Origin: Streptomyces sp. NRRL S-646
GTDB lineage: Bacteria > Actinomycetota > Actinomycetes > Streptomycetales > Streptomycetaceae
Length of the DNA stretch: 64,000 nt
Reading direction: 5' to 3'
Assembly: GCF_000720765.1 (NCBI RefSeq)
Contig: NZ_JODC01000024.1
Span: 1 to 64,000, forward strand
Below the pieces are notes generated by a model. The model was given only the letters and a program-made list of their open reading frames with translations. It was not told where the DNA came from and did no database searches. The first letter of the stretch is position 1. Each line of letters opens with the position of its first letter. The position numbers were made by a program, and so were the translations under genes. Shown one piece after another: positions 1-8,503 of this stretch.

Positions 1-77
1 ACGGCGAGCCCGATGTTCAACCCGACGTATCGGCACCGCCGTCCAAGCCATCCACACCCTCTTGACCTGCGACTATT

Positions 78-99
78 CAGGATGAAAGAGGTTCACTGA
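78..99. repeat. 22-bp repeat, copy 1
   Basis: This 22-bp sequence, which starts CAGGATGAAAG and ends GTTCACTGA, recurs identically and in the same orientation at 17936-17957. The flanks of the two copies do not match, so the conserved block has sharp edges. In both places it lies upstream of a DHA2 exporter gene or fragment, and near transposase debris at the second copy. It may be the end of an insertion sequence or a recombination scar; I cannot tell which. Confidence 0.6.
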
Positions 100-470
100 G
101 CGTGTTCCGCCGCGGAGGGTGTCGCCCCGCACGCCAAAACGAAGCTCCTCCACATGGCTACCGCCCTGCCGTTCAGCCGCAGAGACGTCTGATCAGCGGG
201 GCGGCGCACCGGCTGTTCCACCAACAGCAGCAACGCGACCGGAGGCCGTTCGTCGACCAGCACTGGATTCCACTCCAACGCCAGCCCCGTCGCGACGTTC
301 GCAGCCGGGGAGACCACAGTCCCCAGCAGAATACGACCACTCTGCGCCCCGCCCATGGGCACGTGGAGCCACGAGGGCGTCAACAGACTGACCGAGGCCA
401 AGAAGCAAGGCCGTCCACGGACAGCGGTCGCTCGGATCGCCCATCGCCCCCTTGCGGGGCTGGGCGGCAT
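93..470 (-). pseudogene. unrecognised possible coding remnant
   Basis: The minus strand stays open for 125 codons and most third positions are G or C through the stretch containing LLTPSWLHVPMGGAQSG, which is what a real or recently real Streptomyces gene looks like. I do not recognise the protein. It has no convincing ribosome binding site and ends just inside the 22-bp repeat region, so it may be the broken tail of a gene. The other strand is also open here, so strand choice rests on codon bias only. Confidence 0.2.
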
Positions 471-767
471 CGCTCATCGATCTCGCTACCAGGCACCCAA
501 CCCCGGTACACGACGCGTGCCCACATCCACGAGAAAGTCCCGGGAACCCGCAGGTAGACACGCGAAATACCCAGACACGGGCAGAGGCTCTGGCCTGGCC
601 GTACGACCAGGCCAGAGCCCAGCCAGCAGACGAGGCGGACATCGCCTCGCTGCAGTCATCAGCGCCCACACCCCGTTACGCGGCAGCGCATCCCCCGCCA
701 CCTCGCACGTTCCTCCCGGACGCATCAACCTGCTCAACCCGCGGCATCCCATCAGGATCAACCCTCG
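471..767. other. about 300 bp with no recognised gene
   Basis: No frame here gives a protein I recognise, and no strong hairpin was seen. The stretch lies upstream of the exporter operator and probably contains remnants from earlier rearrangement. Confidence 0.4.
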
Positions 768-770
768 TAA

Positions 771-835
771 GGAACGCTTGTGTTCACTAAGGCCGACTCG
801 CCATGGCCCCTATTAGTGAACGGGAACGTTCACTA
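771..835 (+). promoter_or_regulatory. tandem operator-like inverted repeats upstream of the exporter
   Basis: Two copies of the same dyad lie 46 bp apart. The downstream copy is TTAGTGAAC (813-821), a 6-bp spacer, then GTTCACTA (828-835), nearly perfect. The upstream copy has GGAAC (771-775), again a 6-bp spacer, then GTTCACTAA (782-790). The second copy ends 22 bp before the GTG start at 858. Size and symmetry fit a TetR-family operator, and DHA2 exporters are commonly repressed by a neighbouring TetR protein. No TetR gene remains next to it in this window, so the regulator is inferred. Confidence 0.6.
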
Positions 836-857
836 CTTCGTTTCTGGGGGATCTCCT

Positions 858-2417
858 GTGACGCACGATCAGATTCAGACGCAGTCACCCGTGCCCGCCC
901 CGCCGGGTCCAGCCAAGCGGTCGCCACACCCGGGCATCGCGCTCGCGGTCATCGCCGCTTGCCAGTTGATGGTGGTGCTCGATGCCACCATCGTGAACAT
1001 CGCCCTGCCCCACATCCAGACCGCGCTGAACTTCTCCACGACCAACCTGACCTGGGTGGTCAGCGCCTACACCCTCACCTTCGGCGGTCTGCTGCTGCTC
1101 GGCGGGCGGGCCGGGGACATCCTCGGCCGCCGCCGGGTCTTCATCACCGGCATCCTGCTGTTCACCTTCGCCTCGCTCCTCGGCGGACTCGCCCAGGAAC
1201 CCTGGCAGCTGCTGGCCGCACGCGTCCTGCAGGGCATGGGTGGCGCGATCGCGTCGCCGACCTCGCTCGCGCTCATCACCACCACGTTCCCCGAAGGCCC
1301 CGAGCGCAACCGGGCGTTCGGCATCTTCGCAGCCGTCTCCGCGGGCGGCGGCGCCATCGGACTCCTGGCCGGCGGGCTGCTCACGGACTGGCTCGACTGG
1401 CGCTGGGTGCTCTTCGTCAACGTCCCCATCGGCATCCTCATCGCCGCCCTCGCACCGCGTTACGTCAGCGAGTCGGAACGCCACCCTGGCCGCTTCGACC
1501 TCACCGGCGCGCTCACCTCGACGCTCGGCATGGTCGCGCTTGTCTACGGATTCATCAGGGCGGCGTCCGACGGCTGGCGTGACTCGCTCACGCTCGGTGC
1601 GTTCGGCGCGGCCGTGGTGCTGCTGGCCGCCTTCATGCTCGTCGAGTCCCGCGCCAAGGAGCCGATCACTCCGCTGCGGATGTTCGCCAACCGCAACCGC
1701 TCCGGCACCTACGTCATCATGATCAGCCTCGCCGCGGCGATGTTCGGCATGTTCTTCTACATCGTGCTCTTCGTGCAGAATGTGCTGGGTTACTCCCCGA
1801 TCCGCGCCGGCCTCGCCTTCCTGCCCGTCACCGTGGTCATCGCGGTGGGCGCGGGGATATCGCAGCGGCTGCTGCCGGTGTTCGGCCCCAAGCCGTTCCT
1901 GATGACCGGCACCACCCTCGTCGCCGTCGGCCTGGCCTGGCAGTCCCTGATCGGCTCGGGCAGCTCGTACGTCAGCGGAGTGCTCGGCCCGATGCTGGTC
2001 TTCGGCCTCGGCATGGGACTCAACTTCGTCACCGTCACCGTCACCGCCGTCTCCGGCGTCGCCCCGCATGACGCGGGAGCCGCCTCCGCCCTGCTCAACA
2101 CGACGCAACAGGTGGGCGGTTCACTCGGCCTGTCCATTCTGACCACCGTCTTCGGCTCGGCCAACCGCGACGAAGCAACCAAGCAGGTCGCTTCGTTCAT
2201 GGCCAAGGCCACACCCGAGCAGAAAGCCGCGTTCGCCGAGTCCCACCAGCTGCCCGCCCCATGGAGCCACGAGGTACTCGCCCACGGCATCTCGACCGCC
2301 TTCATACCGGCCGCCGCCATGGCCGTCCTCGCATTCGCCGTCGCCACGGTCGTCATACGCGTCCGCAAGAGCGATCTGGAAGCCCTCAGCGGCACGGGCG
2401 GTCCCCAGGCCGCATAA
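858..2417 (+). CDS. DHA2-family (EmrB/QacA-type) MFS drug exporter
   Basis: A proton-driven efflux pump of the inner membrane, about 519 residues with the roughly 14 hydrophobic segments of the DHA2 family. Segment 1 carries LDATIVNIALPHIQ and is followed by the cytoplasmic loop motif GGRAGDILGRRR, both diagnostic of this family. Substrate cannot be read from sequence. I start at GTG 858 because GGGGG at 846-850 sits at proper distance; an upstream start would place the operator repeats inside the gene. Two damaged relatives lie at 18003-18713 and 18909-20343, so this is the only complete copy. The operator-like dyads upstream suggest repression by a TetR-type protein that is not in view. Confidence 0.93.
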   Translation: MTHDQIQTQSPVPAPPGPAKRSPHPGIALAVIAACQLMVVLDATIVNIALPHIQTALNFSTTNLTWVVSAYTLTFGGLLLLGGRAGDILGRRRVFITGILLFTFASLLGGLAQEPWQLLAARVLQGMGGAIASPTSLALITTTFPEGPERNRAFGIFAAVSAGGGAIGLLAGGLLTDWLDWRWVLFVNVPIGILIAALAPRYVSESERHPGRFDLTGALTSTLGMVALVYGFIRAASDGWRDSLTLGAFGAAVVLLAAFMLVESRAKEPITPLRMFANRNRSGTYVIMISLAAAMFGMFFYIVLFVQNVLGYSPIRAGLAFLPVTVVIAVGAGISQRLLPVFGPKPFLMTGTTLVAVGLAWQSLIGSGSSYVSGVLGPMLVFGLGMGLNFVTVTVTAVSGVAPHDAGAASALLNTTQQVGGSLGLSILTTVFGSANRDEATKQVASFMAKATPEQKAAFAESHQLPAPWSHEVLAHGISTAFIPAAAMAVLAFAVATVVIRVRKSDLEALSGTGGPQAA

Positions 2418-2577
2418 CCCTCGCGTGTCCCCCGACCACGGCGCCCGTGACCGATCGTCCCGCCCACGCGGGTTCGTCGGCCCACGGGCGCCGCGCGACG
2501 CCGCTGTCCCGGCCGTTCCCGCCGTCACACCATCGCCCCCAACCGAAACCTGATAACGCGCGTTGGAACGCCACCGG
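1709..2577 (+). repeat. long direct repeat, copy 1 (exporter 3' half plus downstream)
   Basis: The last 710 bp or so of the exporter gene plus about 160 bp downstream match 18003-18907 in the same orientation, with scattered substitutions. Homology ends sharply on the right after CCACCGG at 2577. The downstream portion shared by both copies includes CCTGATAACG and GTTGGAACGCC. Confidence 0.8.
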
Positions 2578-2920
2578 AGCCACCGAGTATGAGGCGGGCT
2601 GGAGTCGACTTCAACAGTCCTCCGCAACGTTCCCCAGTTCACAAGCCGTTTGCCCCGGAGGGGTAGGGCCCGCCCAACGGGGCTTCGACGTCTGGGAGGT
2701 CGGGCCAGAGCGTCGATGGAGCGCTGGAGGAAGTCCCTGACCCCCTTCGCCGTCAACGCATCGGAGGGCCGCCTCGAGGCCGTCGTGGGATGCCGGTCAC
2801 CCTCAACTTCCCTTGCAGTCACGTCTCTACGCTAGGAGGGCAACCTCAGCGTGGACACGTCGAAGGTGCGTCTGGAGGCACAGAGCGCGACCCAAGAACC
2901 GTCCCGGCGCGGAGCGGCAC
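2418..2920. other. about 500 bp downstream of the exporter, no recognised gene
   Basis: The first 160 bp belong to the long repeat shared with 18714-18907. The remainder has a minus-strand open frame starting at GTG 2822 (beginning MTAREVEGDRHP) that looks coding for about 45 codons, but I do not recognise it and see no good ribosome binding site. Probably debris. Confidence 0.4.
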
Positions 2921-2923
2921 TCA

Positions 2924-3049
2924 TCCATACAGGATCGCCTCGACGGCATCACGGGCCGCTAGGTCGGTGGGCTTTCCCGATCCTCGGCCGGTCTTCGTGA
3001 CAAACGGCTGGATGAGCGCCCACGCCTCATCGGGAGCCTCGGCCCAGGA
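2924..3049 (-). pseudogene. IS5-like transposase, N-terminal fragment
   Basis: A short minus-strand stretch reads DEAWALIQPFV, then GKPTDLAARDAVEAILYG. This is the usual opening of IS5-family transposases (a W-x-x-I/L motif followed by a DxR-x-x-x-x-I-L-Y/W motif). It stops after about 40 residues and lacks all catalytic residues. Its upstream end is fused to another transposase remnant at about 3040-3050, so two elements were joined by deletion. Confidence 0.55.
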
Positions 3050-3350
3050 CCTGGTGCAGGTCCGGGGCCTTCTCGGCGAGAACGTCGATGCGTTCGTGCA
3101 GGTAGCGGTAGCCAATGGCCTGGGAGACGCCGGCGTCGCGGGCCAGGCAGTGCACGCAGCCGCGCTCGCGGAACCAGCGCAGGATCAGCACGTCCTGCCG
3201 GAACGGGCCCAGTGCACGGCTGCCTCGTGAGGTGCCGATGTGCCGTCGGTGCGCTGCGAGCAGGCGGGACAGGCACTCCACAACATGGCGCGGGACGTCG
3301 AGCGTGGCAACATGGGTGACCGACGTGAAGCCTCTGGTAGTTACGGACAC
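3027..3350 (-). pseudogene. DDE transposase (Tnp_4-like), N-terminal fragment
   Basis: About 107 codons encode the helical DNA-binding front part of a Streptomyces DDE transposase: GSRALGPFRQDVL, then FRERGCVHCLARDAG and the HTH segment SQAIGYRYLHE. After DLHQVL the frame runs into unrelated sequence and stops, so the catalytic domain is missing. GTG at 3350 is a possible start. It is a dead remnant next to the IS5-like fragment. Confidence 0.65.
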
Positions 3351-3685
3351 GATCTTGTGGTGAGACCTGCCCGACCAGGGGTTCGCCGGGGGCGGACCCC
3401 CGTGCCCGTGATCCAGGTGGCGAGGGCTGCCGGGTCGGCGGCATTCAGGACCCCCGCGACAGCCCTCTGGCGGCGGTCGATCTCCTGCTGCAAGCGGAAC
3501 GTCTGCGGCGGTGTGGCGGTGTCGGCGAGGGCCAGGCCGGCGATCCCGGCGGCGCCGATCGCGGCCGCTGAGGCCGTGACCTGTCCGAGGGAGCGGCGTC
3601 GGCTCGTGTCGAAGCGGGTGGGAGGGTGCCGACCTGGTGTGATTCGCGTGCCTGGACTTCCGATCGCGGTTACGGCTCTGTACAC
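3341..3685 (-). pseudogene. unrecognised truncated protein, possibly exported
   Basis: The minus strand carries SRRRSLGQV followed by an Ala/Gly-rich hydrophobic stretch, then QEIDRRQRAVAGVLNAADPAALATWITG, with strong GC bias at third positions. The RRRS plus hydrophobic segment resembles a Tat signal or a membrane anchor, but I cannot name the protein. After about 90 residues the sequence becomes low-quality (RPRRTPGRAGL) and stops at the edge of the transposase remnant, so the gene is probably truncated by that insertion. Confidence 0.35.
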
Positions 3686-3783
3686 CGGGCTGCAGGGAGA
3701 ATGCGCAGAGTGCGGGCACGGCAGAGTGCACGTTGTTCATCTCCGTCGGCCGAGGGGGATGCGAGGCAGACGGGATACGGAGA

Positions 3784-3810
3784 ACGGGCGGGCCTTTCGG
3801 GCCCGCCCGT
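3784..3810 (-). terminator. hairpin downstream of the PBP4-type gene
   Basis: ACGGGCGGGCC (3784-3794) pairs perfectly with GGCCCGCCCGT (3800-3810) around a 5-nt loop. It lies 14 bp beyond the carboxypeptidase stop codon and is likely its transcription terminator. Confidence 0.75.
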
Positions 3811-3823
3811 CGGATGTCCTTGG

Positions 3824-5152
3824 TCAGGCCCAGCAGCCGTTGACGGTCGCGGCGAGGCCGTCTTCTGCGTGGCGGATGTCGGTCGTCTTGGCGGTGGAGC
3901 CGTTCTCGATGAAGGAGAAGATCTTCCACTGGCCGTCGGAGCCCCGGGTGAGCCCGCTCAGCGCTATCGCGCCGGTCAGGGTGCCGGTCTTGGCCATCAC
4001 CTTGCCGACGGCGCACTGGGAGTCCGGTGTGTCGAAGCGGTCCAGCGCGGTGTCGAGCGTGGAGCCCGCCTCGCCCGCGACCGGCAGGCCGTCGATGACG
4101 GGCTGCAGGATCATGCGGTTTCGGGGGTCGGCGTCGGTCTCCAGGATCTGGGCGACGGTCTCGGCGGAGATCCGGTCCTCGCGGGAGAGACCGCTGCCGT
4201 CGTAGAGCTTGAAGTTCTCCAACGAGATGCCGTAGTTCCGCAGCACCTCGGTGACCACCTCGGAGCCGGCCTCGAAGGTGGCGGGGCGGCCCGTGTGCAG
4301 CGCGGTCATCCGCAGCAGGGACTCCGCGATCTGGGCGTCGCTCTTCTTGAGCATCCGGTGGACAGTGTCAGCGACCGTCGGGGACTGGTGGACGGCCAGC
4401 GGGAGGGCCTGCCCGGGGTGGACCGTACCGCGAGTGATGCTGCCGGTGACGGTCAGGCCCTTGGCGGTGAGCTGCTTGGCGAAGACCTGGCCCGCGTCGA
4501 GCGAGGTGTCCTGGGTGAAGTTCTCGTCGACCGAGAGCGCGCGCACCGGCGGGATGACATCGGTGAAGTAGCTCGGATCCCAGCCCTGGGCCAAGGAGGG
4601 CTCCGGGAAGAGGCTGTCGTCCACCTGCACCTGGACCGACTTCACCCCGGCGTACTGCAGGTGGGAGACCACGTCGGCGGCCATGGAGGTCAGGTCGGCG
4701 GTGCTCAGCAGCCGGTCGCCGCCGCCCACAAGGGTGACGACGCCATCGTGGTAGAGGGCCCTGGTGCTGAAGCGGTGGTTCGGACCGAGGACGGTCAGCG
4801 CGGCGGTGGCGGTGGCCAGCTTGGCGTTGGAAGCCGGCATCAACACGGTGTCCCCGTTGTGGTTCCACACCGTCTTGCCGCTCGCCTCGTCGATGACGAG
4901 GCCGCTGAACGTCGAGTTGGTGAAGGCCGCGTTCTGGACGCGGGTGTCCAGGTTCTTGGCTATCTGCTCGTCCGCTGAGTCGGCGATGTGGTCGGGGGCC
5001 GTTGCGGTCGTCGGCTGATCGGCGGCGAAGGCGGAGCCCTGGCCGAGGAGCATGGCGGTGGCGACCGGCGCGCTCGCAGCGACGACGAGGGCACGGCGTA
5101 CCGCCACGCCGGCGGGCTTGGGCTTACGGTGACGGCCTGTGGAACTGGACAC
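3824..5152 (-). CDS. D-alanyl-D-alanine carboxypeptidase/endopeptidase, PBP4 (DacB) family
   Basis: A secreted serine enzyme of 442 residues that trims peptidoglycan peptides. Residues 1-43 form a signal peptide ending AFA. The nucleophile motif SxxK is SNAK (S108, K111) and the third motif KTG is at 388-390. The second motif, normally SxN (SDN), reads S271-D272-A273, so the usual Asn is replaced by Ala. That would be expected to weaken catalysis unless another residue substitutes. Start GTG 5152 is preceded by GGGAAGA. The length matches the family. It stands alone between transposase debris and a region without clear genes, with a strong terminator hairpin after it. Confidence 0.9.
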   Translation of the reverse strand: MSSSTGRHRKPKPAGVAVRRALVVAASAPVATAMLLGQGSAFAADQPTTATAPDHIADSADEQIAKNLDTRVQNAAFTNSTFSGLVIDEASGKTVWNHNGDTVLMPASNAKLATATAALTVLGPNHRFSTRALYHDGVVTLVGGGDRLLSTADLTSMAADVVSHLQYAGVKSVQVQVDDSLFPEPSLAQGWDPSYFTDVIPPVRALSVDENFTQDTSLDAGQVFAKQLTAKGLTVTGSITRGTVHPGQALPLAVHQSPTVADTVHRMLKKSDAQIAESLLRMTALHTGRPATFEAGSEVVTEVLRNYGISLENFKLYDGSGLSREDRISAETVAQILETDADPRNRMILQPVIDGLPVAGEAGSTLDTALDRFDTPDSQCAVGKVMAKTGTLTGAIALSGLTRGSDGQWKIFSFIENGSTAKTTDIRHAEDGLAATVNGCWA

Positions 5153-5212
5153 GTGGAATCTTCCCGAAGTGATGTGGGGGGGTTGGGGGTTGAGCAGACA
5201 GTCAGGTTGAAC

Positions 5213-5599
5213 TCATAGAGTCCGCGAACTGTACTTGACTGTTGAAGTACCTTGTCCTGCGGTACTTGCATGGAGGCGGGCCGGCTCCCAGGGGGCAGGT
5301 GATGCGAGGGCGGGTGCGTGCGCTGCCGCGCAGGAACCGTCCGCATCCCGCCGTTTCACCTCGATGTCCGCAGGTGTCAGGAAGGGTCCGGCATCGGGAT
5401 GCTCCACCTGGATCTGCGGGGCCACGACCTGGTCGGCCGTCGAATCGTTGCGGTGGATAACCGTGAACAAATGTGAGCCCGGACCCGGAGGGGACCCGTT
5501 ATACCGACCGGCGCGGCCATAAACGCCAAGGGCGCTGCCGCGAGACGGCAGACGGTCAAGGGTGCGCACGCAGAACTCCTGGTGTGATGGCGTCTGCAT
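5213..5599 (-). CDS. small unrecognised protein, possibly a frameshifted secreted protein
   Basis: A minus-strand frame of 128 codons includes FTVIHRNDSTADQVVAPQIQ and GPFLTPADIEVKRRD, with third positions almost all G or C, so at least the middle was under selection as coding DNA. Just upstream, a neighbouring frame (around 5450-5560) carries a signal-peptide-like stretch (LAAAPLAFMAAPVG). A single frameshift would join that leader to this body. The gene may therefore be a broken secreted protein. I do not recognise the family. Confidence 0.35.
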   Translation of the reverse strand: MQTPSHQEFCVRTLDRLPSRGSALGVYGRAGRYNGSPPGPGSHLFTVIHRNDSTADQVVAPQIQVEHPDAGPFLTPADIEVKRRDADGSCAAAHAPALASPAPWEPARLHASTAGQGTSTVKYSSRTL

Positions 5600-6266
5600 G
5601 CAGCCTTTCCTCTCTTGCAGATGAAAAGTGCCGTCCGATGCGGCCAGCCGCTCCTGATTGCTTCTTTCGGTGGCAGCTGATAAACGTCGGGCATCTCCTC
5701 ACGAACACGAGTCCACCCCTGGCCATACGTCGAGGCACCTGGACGGGCCAGAGCCTGCTGCCACCTACGATGACAGGCGGGGGGTTGATTTCCACCCCAC
5801 TTCATAGGTGCAATCAATCTCATCGCACACCGGAGAGCGCGGCGGATATACGGTGAGATAGCGATACAAAGCAGACATCCCACACTGTGGTCGTGGTCGA
5901 AGGCCTTCCATTCGTTGTGAACTTGGGCCGGCCCTGCGGGGGGGGGGCTGCCGAGCCGGGCGGGATATCCAGAAAGACCGGCTCCGCAATAAAGGTCGTG
6001 CGCGTTTGCCACGACGTGAGCTCATTCTCCCGGTCGGTGGATAAACCGGCCGGAGAGCACATATTTCTTCCGTGCACGAAATTGACGCTCCTTGACCTCG
6101 ATCGTTCATGATTCCTCGTCAGTGTGCTGACGGGGACTTCATGTTTGCGAGGTGTGGTCATTTCGGGCCTGGGGCGGGTTGATGGCCCGGTTGTCGCCTC
6201 GGGTGGGCGCCGGGTTCCGCTTACCGGTGTGGTGGTGCGGATCGTTGGGGCGGTCGGTGTGGCTGG
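5600..6266. other. about 660 bp with no recognised gene, locally AT-richer
   Basis: This stretch is less GC-rich than its surroundings and includes a run of nine G at 5939-5947. A minus-strand frame at 5820-6161 is open but shows only mediocre codon bias. Nothing was identified. Confidence 0.4.
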
Positions 6267-6592
6267 TCAGCCGGGGATCGGCAAGGCATTGAGTCGGTCG
6301 ACTGCCCGGGTGATCTCATCGGTCCAGGGCCATTGCGTGGTGAAACGGAGCCGGCGGCAGCGACCGGTGTTCACGAGCTGAGCGGCGGAGGAGAACAGCC
6401 GCGGGCGGAGCTTCTTGGGTTCCCGGCGGCGGGTCTTGCCGGTCAGAGCGAGCATCGGCATCCAGGGAGGTCGAGTGCGAGGGAGACGATCTCCAGCCGA
6501 ATCCGGTTCTGTGCGGTGTCGTGCAGGGGCAGGTTGCGCAGTCCGGTGTCGCGGGCGCCTCGTGTGCGGTCCTCACAGCGGGCCCGCCGGCA
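6267..6592 (-). pseudogene. IS1380-family transposase, C-terminal remnant with a frameshift
   Basis: Two minus-strand frames together give the tail typical of IS1380 transposases. The upstream frame reads CEDRTRGARDTGLRNLPLHDTAQN; the downstream frame reads MLALTGKTRRREPKKLRPRLF and then WPWTDEITRAVDRLNALPIPG before the stop at 6267. The frame changes at about 6450. The first two thirds of the transposase are absent, so the element is dead. Confidence 0.75.
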
Positions 6593-6653
6593 GGGACACA
6601 GTTCACCCCCGAGGTCGGGCCGTCCCATCGCTCGTTCTACCGACCGTTCGCCG

Positions 6654-6725
6654 CTCAGCCGCGTTCATGCCAGGCTCGGAGTGCGTTCCCAGTCGGAGGC
6701 GATCCTGTGCCGGCTCGGGCACCCG
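6654..6725 (+). pseudogene. LuxR-type regulator, last helices only
   Basis: A short plus-strand stretch encodes LSRVHARLGVRSQSEAILCRLG. It aligns residue for residue with the end of the intact regulator at 16012-16740 (LSRIYVKLEVHSQSEAILRWLG), and the DNA also aligns (CTCAGCCGC, CCAGTCGGA and GCGAT blocks). It is the recognition-helix end of a LuxR/NarL HTH. The rest of the gene cannot be found upstream, where IS1380 debris lies. Like the intact regulator it points toward a small secreted-protein gene on the other strand. Confidence 0.55.
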
Positions 6726-7097
6726 GAAGCCTCGGGCTCCACCGGCGGCGCGGGGAGCCCGAGGGTGGGGCGCGCTGTGAGGAGGGGGCAGCTGTTGATG
6801 TTCGGACCGTGGGGAGCGGGTCCGGAGCCCGGTGGGTGTCCTCGCTGAGCGTGGCCCCGCAGCCGGGTTCCCTCCACTCGACGTGGACACGGTCAAGGGG
6901 CTCGATGTTCATGCCCTTGACGGGGACGGTGACGGGGCCGCACTGGTGAACTGGACGGAGCCGGACGAGTTCCCGCCGGGTACCCCTGCGCCTGGACGCA
7001 GGCCGCGCCGGCGCCGATCTTCCGGCGGCTCACGGCGGCTCACGGCGGCTCACGGCGATATGGTTCGGTCGGGTCGACCGATCCGGGGTGGTCAGGC
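6726..7097. other. about 370 bp spacer
   Basis: No complete gene was recognised. A minus-strand frame near 6850-6960 (VPVKGMNIEPLDRVHVEW) has coding-like composition but no family could be named. The right end contains the 10-bp tandem repeat described separately. Confidence 0.35.
7023..7052. repeat. 10-bp unit repeated three times
   Basis: CGGCGGCTCA occurs three times head to tail, followed by a partial fourth unit CGGCG. It lies 46 bp beyond the stop codon of the secreted-protein gene that ends at 7098. It may be a slippage product. Confidence 0.8.
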
Positions 7098-7586
7098 CTA
7101 CCGGCAGGCGCTCGGGTTGCCGTCCGTCCAGCCGTTGTCGCTGCACACGGACAAGCGCGGGTTGTCGATGCGGACCAGAATCCGGGAGAACGTCCCGCCA
7201 CTCGGTGCGGGTCCGTTGTATGAGGCCGTGTAGCCGACGCCCCCGACCTTGGTGCCCTGGCACGCACGGTCGTTGTAGGCGTCCAGTTCGAACTGGTTGC
7301 CCTCGCTGAGCTGCACGCCCGTGTCGATATTGTTGTTGCGGTCGGTGACAACCTTGCAGAACGAGCCCGTGCCGGGCACGGTGATCTTGATGCTGTTGGT
7401 CTGGCCGGGAAGGCTGACCGGCCCGCCCTGGACGAAGACCGGAATGAGCGATCCATCGGAGTTGCTCAGCGCGGCATAGGCGGAGCCGCCGGAAACGGCG
7501 AACATACCCAGGCCCGCTCCGCCTGCGATGAGCAGCGCCAGGGATTTTTCGAGAAAACGCTTCATGGGTCGTGCAGATGTCGACAC
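7098..7586 (-). CDS. small secreted protein of unknown function (copy A)
   Basis: A 162-residue protein with a clear signal peptide: basic start (MKRFLEKS), hydrophobic core LALLIAGGAGLG, and a probable cleavage after SAYA. The mature part is Gly/Asn/Ser-rich with four cysteines, likely two disulfides, and predicted as mostly beta strand. GTG 7586 is chosen because AAAGGA lies six bases upstream; an in-frame ATG at 7565 is the alternative. The core (FCKVVT, then QLSEGNQFELDAYNDRACQG, then FSRILV) resembles the small secreted protein at 16925-17293, and both are convergent with LuxR-type sequence. Function unknown. Confidence 0.75.
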   Translation of the reverse strand: MSTSARPMKRFLEKSLALLIAGGAGLGMFAVSGGSAYAALSNSDGSLIPVFVQGGPVSLPGQTNSIKITVPGTGSFCKVVTDRNNNIDTGVQLSEGNQFELDAYNDRACQGTKVGGVGYTASYNGPAPSGGTFSRILVRIDNPRLSVCSDNGWTDGNPSACR

Positions 7587-8212
7587 GATGGTTCCTTTCC
7601 ATGCGTGACCATGACCGCGTGCCTGGTGGCGAGCGGTGGTGCACGAGAAGGATTTCCGCGAGGAGTCCTGAAAAATAGAGTCATATGCCCTCAACTCCTG
7701 GCAATGCACACCCGATTGCCCCTCATCGACCAGATGGACCTGCCTGCGGGGACGGCATACGGCGACTGGCTACGGCAGCAGCGCGAGGTGGCGCGCAGCA
7801 CGACGAACCTGGCCTGGTCCGGCGGATTCAAGCCCGCTTACGCTCTCGTGCTGCCATTGCAGGCAGGGTGACCCACGCGACGAGTGCCGCCGCGGCACCA
7901 GAAAGACCCCGCATGAGCTGACTGCTATCCGTACCGAATCGCGACCAGGAGAGGGGACCTGACGCTGATCTGGCGGCCGGGAGAGGGCGATGCGCCTCTC
8001 CCACAGCCTGAAGGCCGGCCCGCCCCCCTCCCCCGCAAGGATCGATCCACGACAGCGCCTGCGGAAAAGATCTTCGGCGGTGACGCTCTCGAACTGACCG
8101 CCGGCGACGGAGCCGGGACGGACGAGGAAACCACGGTCGTGCGCGAACTCCTCCTGTGGCGCTGGACCTCTGGGAACAGGCCGCGCGTGAATCCGGCGCC
8201 GACTGATCGAAT
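7587..8212. other. about 620 bp with no recognised gene
   Basis: It probably contains the promoter of secreted protein A near 7600-7700. A plus-strand frame ending at 7871 (AYGDWLRQQREVARST) looks partly coding, but I cannot assign it. Confidence 0.35.
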
Positions 8213-8503
8213 CTACGAGTCTTCCGTCGGCACGGTCTGGCCGATGAGCAGGACGCCTTCGCGGGCACGGGTGACGGCCGTGTAAGCAGGTTGCGCTGGA
8301 GCAACATCGGCCCGGCACGCGGAAGAGGTCGCGGGGAACGGCCGCTCCGACATGAGGTCGTTGTCGTGCACGTTGGGGGCAGGTCCCCCCCCGGAGGACG
8401 ATGCTCTCCCCGAGCTGGAGCCTCCCGCGCAGGGGAAGTCATCGGCATGGGCGCTCGGCAGCGAGCCGAGGGGGCCGGCGACGGTGGCGAGGAACGCGAG
8501 CAT
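8213..8503 (-). pseudogene. chimeric remnant: signal-peptide start joined to a UvrD/RecD-type helicase tail
   Basis: The frame opens with MLAFLATVAGPLGSLPSAHA, a typical exported-protein leader. It ends with AYTAVTRAREGVLLIGQ, the motif VI region at the C-terminus of UvrD/RecD superfamily 1 helicases, within about 8213-8287. The two parts do not belong to one known protein, and the Ser/Gly-rich middle looks like junction sequence. I read it as two gene fragments fused by deletion. No ribosome binding site fits the ATG at 8503. Confidence 0.45.

Noticed and set aside
3240..5018. Long plus-strand frames over the carboxypeptidase gene
   Set aside because: They are shadows of the minus-strand gene, with no start signals and no recognisable protein.
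5820..6161. 113-codon minus frame with an ATG start
   Set aside because: Codon bias is mediocre, it contains a nine-G run that may be a sequencing error, and no family was recognised.
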